Shown here piece after piece: positions 1 through 3,838 of a DNA stretch of 5,198 bases. The first letter of the stretch is position 1. Each line of letters begins with the position of its first letter. The position numbers and the translations under genes are program-made. The notes beneath the pieces are model-generated. The model worked only from the letters and a program-made list of their open reading frames with translations. It did not search any database and was not told where the DNA came from. The DNA comes from an uncultured Phycisphaerales bacterium (lineage in GTDB: Bacteria > Planctomycetota > Phycisphaerae > WQYP01), in contig CALCHA010000146.1 of the NCBI GenBank assembly GCA_937901265.1, positions 1-5,198 of the forward strand. The letters are read 5' to 3'.

Positions 1-1
1 C

Positions 2-7
2 AAGGAG
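2..7 (+). promoter_or_regulatory. Ribosome binding site of the istA remnant
   Basis: AAGGAG lies seven bases before the ATG at position 15, a near-ideal Shine-Dalgarno sequence and spacing. It fixes the start of the IS21-type reading frame even though the rest of the element's left end lies outside the window. Confidence 0.7.
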
Positions 8-14
8 CGAGCGG

Positions 15-338
15 ATGGCCAATCACCTCGGCGTGGCGATGATTCATGCGATTGTGACATTGCATCAGCGTCGCTGGTCTAACCGGCGTATTGCGCGGGA
101 ACTGGGTGTGGACCGCGGGGCGGTGGCGCGGCACCTGGCCGCCGTCGATACGGCCGCCGGCGGTGACAACCCGCCCCCCGGCTCCGATGCGACCGCGGCT
201 GGGGCGGAAGATTCAAAAGCAGCTACTGTGCCGGAGAACCCGCCCCCCGGGTCGAACACCGATTTGACAGGGGTTTATGAAGAGGCGGAGGCTTCGGGTG
301 AGGCCCCAAAAGCAGCCACGCTCCCCGGCAAGCCATAG
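15..338 (+). pseudogene. istA: IS21-family transposase IstA, N-terminal remnant
   Basis: This frame encodes the N-terminal DNA-binding part of an IS21-type IstA transposase. The opening (MANHLGVAMIHAIVTLHQR) and the helix-turn-helix at about residues 16-41 (WSNRRIARELGVDRGAVARH) are those of the PVC-group branch of the family. After residue 45 comes a Pro/Ala/Gly/Ser-rich linker with internal repeats (NPPPGS twice, KAAT twice). The frame ends at a TAG at 336-338 after 107 residues. Intact IstA proteins are about 400-550 residues and carry a DDE integrase core, which is absent here. If the TAG is ignored the same frame stays open to 593, and the next 40 or so residues still look like linker, up to GPGGQS near 470. 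The stop is therefore probably a nonsense mutation in an already deleted gene. No istB is present. The protein might still bind element ends, but it cannot transpose them. The family call is by recognition, not by a search. Confidence 0.75.
168..316 (+). repeat. Degenerate tandem repeat in the IstA linker, period about 69 bp
   Basis: The 14-mer AACCCGCCCCCCGG occurs at 168-181 and again at 237-250, a 69-base offset. The 10-mer CAAAAGCAGC occurs at 214-223 and 307-316, a larger offset caused by extra sequence in the second unit. Both preserve the reading frame and give repeated NPPPGS and KAAT motifs. The unit is a linker repeat inside the transposase, not a separate element. Confidence 0.6.
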
Positions 339-591
339 CGACGCGCGGCTGAGCTGCCGGATTCTCGCAGCCCGGCCGCAAGCCCAAAGGATCCGGCCGG
401 TGGCAGTGAACAGAAAGTTATGGAAGCCCGGACCGGATCACCCGTGGAACCGGGACCCGGTGGGCAAAGCGTCCCGGCGTTGCGGGCCGGCTCCGGCTCC
501 GGTCCTGGCTTCGGCTGCGCCTGCGCTCGTCCCTGCGCCTCCGCCGCCCCGCAACGCCGCCTGCCCGAAAATCGACGGGCCTCAATGAACA
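339..591 (+). mobile_element. IS21-like element remnant: linker tail and 3' flank after internal deletion
   Basis: This stretch continues the istA frame without another stop until the TGA at 594-596. Up to about 470 it still reads like IstA linker (AGGSEQKV, then GPGGQS). From about 471 to 560 the DNA becomes a low-complexity run of GGCTCCGG and TGCGCC-type repeats, and it then reaches the terminal repeats. About 1.5-2 kb that should hold the istA catalytic core and all of istB is missing. I infer an internal deletion with its junction near 470-480. The ATG-started frame at 277-588 is out of phase with istA and looks like a composition-driven shadow. Confidence 0.45.
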
Positions 592-634
592 GGTGACATT
601 TCTATTTCGGCTATCAGGGTGACATTTCTACTTC
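592..634 (+). repeat. Two direct repeats, probable right end of the IS21-like element
   Basis: GGTGACATTTCTATTTC (592-608) and GGTGACATTTCTACTTC (618-634) are 16/17 identical and lie 26 bases apart. IS21-family elements carry several such short repeats near each terminus, where the transposase binds. The element tip is probably the TGACGACA just outside, at about 636-643, consistent with the usual terminal CA. The matching left end would lie before position 1, so the inverted-repeat relation and any target duplication cannot be tested here. Confidence 0.6.
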
Positions 635-690
635 TTGACGACAATCCGGTTAGAAACGGTCGCTGAACGACGTAACTCAAGTCACCACAA

Positions 691-730
691 AAAGAAGAAG
701 GCCGTTCGACGTTTTGGTCGAAGGGCCTTC
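691..730 (-). terminator. Intrinsic terminator, minus orientation
   Basis: GAAGGCCGTTCGAC (697-710) and GTCGAAGGGCCTTC (717-730) pair over 14 positions with one mismatch around a GTTTTG loop. Read on the minus strand, the stem is followed by CTTCTTTTTGTGG, a U-rich tract typical of Rho-independent termination. The plus strand has no T-run after the stem. No confident minus-strand gene ends just before it, so it may belong to the unassigned frames at 731-1147 or be left over from a lost gene. Confidence 0.6.
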
Positions 731-988
731 ATTCGAGAAGAGTCGGGGCAAAGGCCCCTGCCCCCTCGCCGCTTCCAGCGCCCATGACAAATCAAATTCC
801 TCTCAGGGACATCATCGGCGCAGGAGAAGTACTGGGCGGTGGTGCCGGGGAAGCGGCGGAGGACCTGGGCCTAGACGAAGTCTCGCAGGCCGAGAATCGG
901 ACCATCCCGGCGTTCGAGCCAGCCGATGCATAAGAGCAAGTGCAAGTGGGGCACCTCCATCATAGCTGGGCATTTACGTGCGGCGCGT

Positions 989-1147
989 TCATGCGGACAG
1001 CCCCAGTGGGAAAAGGGAGCCGCGTTTTTCAAATGAGGCGTCCGTGATGATCCTCACCGCGGCAGGCCAGCGTTCCGGGCACTTGCAGTAGGGAATGCGG
1101 TCGACTGGGGACACATTATGGAACTGGCGGGGTCTGAGGCCGGTCAC
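989..1147 (-). other. Unassigned minus-strand open frame, 52 codons
   Basis: A GTG at 1147, directly after an in-frame TAG, opens a 52-residue frame that ends at TGA (989-991). It contains a CKCPERW motif and ends GSLFPLGLSA. The composition is less skewed than the usual shadow frames, with both hydrophobic and charged residues, but I recognise no family and see no ribosome binding site. A second minus-strand frame starts inside it in another phase and runs toward the hairpin at 697-730. The two may be pieces of one decayed gene, or chance openings in GC-rich DNA. Confidence 0.2.
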
Positions 1148-1159
1148 CTATTGCGATGT

Positions 1160-1163
1160 AGGA
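1160..1163 (+). promoter_or_regulatory. Ribosome binding site for the short secreted ORF
   Basis: AGGA lies eight bases before the ATG at 1172, in a locally AT-rich stretch (GGAATTAAAAT) that contrasts with the surrounding GC-rich DNA. This is the main support for real translation initiation at 1172. Confidence 0.5.
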
Positions 1164-1171
1164 ATTAAAAT

Positions 1172-1288
1172 ATGAAGATTATGACTATTGACGGAAAAGT
1201 TGTGCTGGCGGCGGCGGTGCTGGCGGTATGCGGGCGATGGGTGACGCCGGCGCGTGCGGCGGAGCAGCGGCTGGCGGATCTGGCGTAG
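1172..1288 (+). CDS. Short ORF: signal peptide with truncated mature part
   Basis: The 38-codon frame reads as a classical Sec signal peptide: a basic start (MKIMTIDGK), a hydrophobic core at residues 10-20 (VVLAAAVLAVC), and a type I signal peptidase site Ala27-Arg-Ala29, with cleavage expected before AEQ. Only nine residues (AEQRLADLA) follow before the TAG at 1286. The L-A-V-C at 17-20 resembles a lipobox, but Val at -1 is atypical, so signal peptidase I is favoured. Two readings are possible: the 5' stub of a larger exported protein whose body was lost next to the tRNA, or a very small secreted peptide. The first is more likely, because secreted proteins of this size are rare and nothing downstream resumes the frame convincingly before the tRNA terminator. 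It is too short for most gene callers. Confidence 0.45.
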   Translation: MKIMTIDGKVVLAAAVLAVCGRWVTPARAAEQRLADLA

Positions 1289-1346
1289 CGGGTACCATAT
1301 GGATGGGGGAGCGGTGCGCCGAACTGCGCCACAACTGCATTTCAAC

Positions 1347-1372
1347 AAAAAGGCTTCCCTGTCGGGAAGCCT
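1347..1372 (-). terminator. Intrinsic terminator of tRNA-Pro
   Basis: AGGCTTCCC (1351-1359) and GGGAAGCCT (1364-1372) form a perfect 9-bp stem with a TGTC loop. On the minus strand the stem runs into TTTTTG, so this is a Rho-independent terminator about 30 bases beyond the tRNA 3' end. The plus strand lacks a T-tract, so it would be a poor terminator for the convergent short ORF at 1172-1288. Confidence 0.85.
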
Positions 1373-1401
1373 GTCAAGCAGTAAATGCCAAGAAAAATAA
1401 G

Positions 1402-1476
1402 TCGGGGCGACAGGATTTGAACCTGCGACTTCCTGGTCCCAAACCAGGCGCTCTAGCCAGGCTGAGCTACGCCCCG
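1402..1476 (-). tRNA. tRNA-Pro (anticodon UGG)
   Basis: On the minus strand the sequence folds as a complete tRNA. The acceptor stem is CGGGGCG/CGCCCCG with discriminator A73. The D-arm is GCTC/GAGC, the anticodon stem CCTGG/CCAGG holds the 7-base loop TTTGGGA, and the T-arm GCAGG/CCTGT holds TTCGAAT. The anticodon TGG reads proline CCN codons, chiefly CCA and CCG. The C1-G72 pair with A73 is the usual bacterial tRNA-Pro identity set. The 3' CCA is not encoded and must be added after transcription. The gene lies 51 bases downstream of the rhomboid stop on the same strand, so co-transcription is possible, but it has a candidate -10 of its own. Confidence 0.97.
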
Positions 1477-1487
1477 ATTGAGTGGGC

Positions 1488-1493
1488 ACTATA
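1488..1493 (-). promoter_or_regulatory. Candidate -10 box for tRNA-Pro
   Basis: TATAGT on the minus strand lies about 12 bases before the tRNA 5' end, which would give a leader of only a few bases. A -35 at 17-bp spacing would be TCGTCT (1511-1516), matching TTGACA at only three of six positions, so the promoter is weak or read-through from the rhomboid gene contributes. Confidence 0.3.
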
Positions 1494-1527
1494 ACAGATC
1501 GGCATGCCCGAGACGAATGCCCAAGGG

Positions 1528-2748
1528 TCAGGGATTGTTGTCTTGAGGGGGTGGGGGGGTGTCGAGGCGGGCGAGTTCCGATTGGGCGAGCTGGCGCTCT
1601 TCGGGATTGTGAAGTCGAGGGATCAGGCCGATGAGGAGTTCGCGGGCGCGGACGGGATCGGGGAGATAACGGATGTAGATCAGGGCGAGGACGAGCACCA
1701 CCTGTTCTTCCTGCGGGCGACGGGGGTAGGCGTTGAGGTAGTCTTCATAGGCGGCGCCAGCTTGAGCGTATTTCGCGTCGGCCATGAGCTGGTTGGCGAC
1801 GTCGAGCTGGTCCTGAGGGGTGAGGATTTGCCGCGGGTCGAGGGTGCGGAGCTCCAGGTAACGGGCGGTGGCATCGGGCAGGCGGCGCTCGCGGATGAGG
1901 AGCGTGATCTGGTCGCGGAGGGTAGCGACGCGCGGGTTGTCGTGGCGCGGGGCGGTGGGCGTGATGGGGCAGGAGGCTGGTAAGTCGGTGGGATCGGCGG
2001 CGAGCGTGGGGGTGAAGGGGCGATAGCCGCGGGCGACAAGGGATTCGTACTGCCGGCGGCGGCGGTGACGATGGAAGGTGGCAAGGAGGTCGTAATGGTC
2101 GCGTTGCACCAAGCCGCCGAGGAGGAGGAAGAGGCCGATGATGATGCCCGACGCTGTGCCGGAGATATGGGCCATGTGGGCGACGTTGGAGGAGGCGAGG
2201 AGGGGCTCGATGATGTCCTGGCCGACCTTGAAAAGGATGAAGTACATCGAGGGGATTTCCCAGATGTCAGCATAAACGATGATGAAGATGAGGATGCGGA
2301 TGTTGGTGCGGGGGAGGAGGACGAAGAAGAGTCCGGTGACGGCGGAGATGGAGCCCGAGGCACCGAGGGTGGGGGCGGAGGAGGTGAGCATTTGGCCGCA
2401 GCCGGCCAGGACGCCACCGGTGAGGTAGAAGCAGAGGTAGCCGATGTTGCCGAGCTTTTCGTTGAGATTATTTCCAAAGACCCATAGGAAGAGCATGTTG
2501 AAGCCGATGTGGGCGAAGCCTTCGTGGAGAAACTGGTAGGTGATGAACTGGAAGAGCGCGGGGTGGGTGGGGTAGAGGAGGTATTTGTCCCATCCCGGGG
2601 CGAGGCCGGTGGCGGTGACGATGCCGCGACCGGCGTGGAAAAGGCGGTGGCTGAGCAGGTAGCAGACGATGTTGGCTGCGATGAGCAGGAGGTTCATCCA
2701 GGGGATGCGGCGCAGGGGGCGGTCGGTACCGATGGGAATCGGAATCAT
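1528..2748 (-). CDS. Rhomboid family intramembrane serine protease with TPR-like C-terminal domain
   Basis: The 406-residue protein is a polytopic inner-membrane protease that cuts transmembrane substrates within or near the bilayer. A first membrane segment lies at residues 17-33, right after the typical MIPIPIGTDRPLRRIPW opening. The rhomboid signature is complete: H75-x4-H80-x3-N84 in the second helix, the nucleophile Ser131 in GASGS, and the catalytic partner His194 in AHISG. Membrane helices continue to about residue 214, followed by an Arg/His-rich cytosolic linker (RHRRRRQYESLVARGY, about 227-242). Residues 272-395 form two or three TPR-like helical pairs with repeated small-residue/Tyr patterns, probably for binding partners, and a Pro-rich tail ends the protein. 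I chose the ATG at 2748 over an upstream in-frame TTG at 2814, because the family N-terminus begins here and the TTG lies inside the likely -35 box. The substrate is unknown. It points away from the SDR gene. Confidence 0.92.
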   Translation of the reverse strand: MIPIPIGTDRPLRRIPWMNLLLIAANIVCYLLSHRLFHAGRGIVTATGLAPGWDKYLLYPTHPALFQFITYQFLHEGFAHIGFNMLFLWVFGNNLNEKLGNIGYLCFYLTGGVLAGCGQMLTSSAPTLGASGSISAVTGLFFVLLPRTNIRILIFIIVYADIWEIPSMYFILFKVGQDIIEPLLASSNVAHMAHISGTASGIIIGLFLLLGGLVQRDHYDLLATFHRHRRRRQYESLVARGYRPFTPTLAADPTDLPASCPITPTAPRHDNPRVATLRDQITLLIRERRLPDATARYLELRTLDPRQILTPQDQLDVANQLMADAKYAQAGAAYEDYLNAYPRRPQEEQVVLVLALIYIRYLPDPVRARELLIGLIPRLHNPEERQLAQSELARLDTPPPPQDNNP

Positions 2749-2785
2749 GGAATGGGAGATCCCTGAGGCGAGGTCGGAAGGGCGG

Positions 2786-2814
2786 ATTATGGGGGAAGCG
2801 GCGGTGGGCGGCAA
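2786..2814 (-). promoter_or_regulatory. Candidate sigma70-type promoter of the rhomboid gene
   Basis: On the minus strand TTGCCG (2809-2814, four of six matches to TTGACA) and CATAAT (2786-2791, five of six matches to TATAAT) are separated by exactly 17 bases. A transcript starting about seven bases downstream would have a leader of about 30 bases before the ATG at 2748. An AGGGA lies about 12 bases before that ATG, a rather distant ribosome binding site. The assignment is by consensus only. Confidence 0.45.
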
Positions 2815-3036
2815 ACGGTGGGGGCAAGATGCGCAGGGGGTGCATCAAACATGCGCGAGGTGGCGCGTGGCTGAGAAATCCACGGAACGCGAGGCGGCGG
2901 CGAGGGGCGGGTAGGAGGTCGTGGTTCTTGTGGAAAAGAGGGTGACAGCGAGCAGGCGAGGGGGTAGGCTTGGCGGAAGTGTTTGAAGAAATCTCAGGGA
3001 ACAGGCCCCTTTGAGCGAAGTGAGGGGCGACGAACT
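2815..3036. other. Upstream region between the divergent rhomboid and SDR genes
   Basis: This is the non-coding divider between two oppositely oriented genes. It is rich in G and A on the plus strand. I found no convincing -35/-10 pair reading toward the SDR gene. A possible stem, GCCCCT (3005-3010) with AGGGGC (3023-3028) around a 12-base loop, lies just before the SDR ribosome binding site and could shape its leader. No gene-like frame stands out here. Confidence 0.4.
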
Positions 3037-3044
3037 GGAAGGAG
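3037..3044 (+). promoter_or_regulatory. Ribosome binding site of the SDR gene
   Basis: GGAAGGAG lies five bases before the ATG at 3050 and only two bases before the adjacent ATG at 3047. The spacing favours 3050, or allows both, and argues against the in-frame TTG at 3011. Confidence 0.7.
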
Positions 3045-3049
3045 CCATG

Positions 3050-3829
3050 ATGCGACTGAAGGACAAGGTGGCGTTGATTACGGGGGCGAACAGCGGCATT
3101 GGGCGGGGAATTGCCGAGCGGTTTGCACGGGAGGGGGCCCATGTGGCGGTGAACTATCTGCCCGGCGGAAACCGCGAGGCGGATGCGGAGGCGGAGGTGC
3201 AGGCGTTTCCGACGGCGGCGCTGGCCGTGCCGGCCGATGTCTCGAATCGGGCGGAGGTGGAGGCGATGGTCAAGGCGGTCGTGGCGAAGTTCGGGCGGCT
3301 GGACATTTGCGTCAACAACGCCGGGATCGAGATCAACAAGCCCTTCCTCGAAGCGACGGATGCGGAGTGGGCGAAGGTGCTCGGCGTGAACCTGTTTGGT
3401 TCCTATCTGGTGGCCCAGGTGTGCGCGAAACAGATGGTGGCGCAGCGAAAGGGGGATGATCTGGGCGGGAAGCTGATTTTCATTTCGAGCGTGCATGAAG
3501 ACATTCCCTTCCCCGGGTACACGGCCTATTGCGCAAGCAAGGGCGGGGTGCGGATGATGATGCGGAATATCGCGATGGAGTTGGCGCCCTACAAGATCAA
3601 TGCGAACAACATTGCGCCGGGCGCGATTGCGACACCCATCAATCAAAAGGTGCTCAACGATCCGGCATCGATGAAAAACGCGCTCTCGGAGATTCCCTGG
3701 GGACGGTTTGGCCGGCCCGACGAGGTGGCGAGCGTGGCCGTGTTTCTGGCGAGCGATGAAGCGGAGTACGTGACGGGGAGCACCTACTATGTGGATGGCG
3801 GACTGACCCAGCAGGTCACCCTTTATTGA
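3050..3829 (+). CDS. SDR-family oxidoreductase, glucose 1-dehydrogenase-like
   Basis: The 259-residue protein is a classical short-chain dehydrogenase/reductase, a soluble NAD(P)-dependent enzyme with one Rossmann fold. All key motifs are present: the cofactor loop TGANSGIG (11-18), an acidic Asp63 in PADVS, NNAG (89-92), active-site Asn114, and the catalytic Ser147, Tyr160 and Lys164 (YCASK). The PG motif is at 190-191. The C-terminus (GSTYYVDGGLTQQVTLY) matches the glucose 1-dehydrogenase-type branch. The second strand ends AVNY rather than with a clear Asp, so strict NAD preference is not indicated. The length is normal for the family. The exact substrate cannot be read from these motifs, since this branch also includes many sugar and polyol dehydrogenases. 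The next gene starts nine bases after the stop, so the two are probably one operon, linking sugar oxidation to glycoside cleavage. Confidence 0.9.
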   Translation: MRLKDKVALITGANSGIGRGIAERFAREGAHVAVNYLPGGNREADAEAEVQAFPTAALAVPADVSNRAEVEAMVKAVVAKFGRLDICVNNAGIEINKPFLEATDAEWAKVLGVNLFGSYLVAQVCAKQMVAQRKGDDLGGKLIFISSVHEDIPFPGYTAYCASKGGVRMMMRNIAMELAPYKINANNIAPGAIATPINQKVLNDPASMKNALSEIPWGRFGRPDEVASVAVFLASDEAEYVTGSTYYVDGGLTQQVTLY

Positions 3830-3838
3830 TGGCGAGTG

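Larger units (their letters stand above)
644..1171. other. Region of about 530 bases with no recognisable gene
   Basis: Between the IS end and the signal-peptide ORF I see no gene I can name. It holds a strong minus-oriented hairpin (697-730), a smaller GGGGC/GCCCC hairpin at about 745-764, and two unassigned minus-strand open frames (682-1053 interrupted by one TAG, and 989-1147). On the plus strand, a 49-codon frame at 784-933 has no ribosome binding site. The likely nature is decayed sequence beside an insertion site. Confidence 0.5.

Noticed and set aside
784..933. Plus-strand 49-codon frame starting MTNQIPLRD
   Set aside because: Its composition is plausible, but there is no ribosome binding site, no recognisable motif and it competes with minus-strand frames. 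Support is too weak to call it.
741..1408. AGTCGGGGC at 741-749 and again at the tRNA 3' end (1400-1408), a possible attachment-site pair
   Set aside because: Only nine bases match in GC-rich DNA and there is no integrase gene between or beside them. Chance is a sufficient explanation.
1148..1489. Minus-strand 113-codon frame containing a WLERLVWDQEVAGSNPV-type peptide
   Set aside because: This is the translation of the tRNA-Pro gene itself, a well-known artefact in protein databases. The plus-strand frame at 1228-1494 is the same artefact on the other strand.
1501..1508. GGCATGCC palindrome between the rhomboid stop and the tRNA
   Set aside because: It has no loop and no T-tract on either strand, so it is not a terminator, and one short palindrome does not support an operator.
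1680..2487. Ser/Pro-rich minus frame (1680-2477) and acidic plus frame (2065-2487)
   Set aside because: Both overlap the rhomboid gene in other phases. The low-complexity runs come from its GC-biased codons, not from a real protein.
2468..3646. Minus-strand frame of 392 codons spanning the SDR and part of the rhomboid gene
   Set aside because: It crosses the divergent promoter region and is antisense to the SDR and out of phase with the rhomboid. Its His/Pro/Arg-rich composition marks a shadow.
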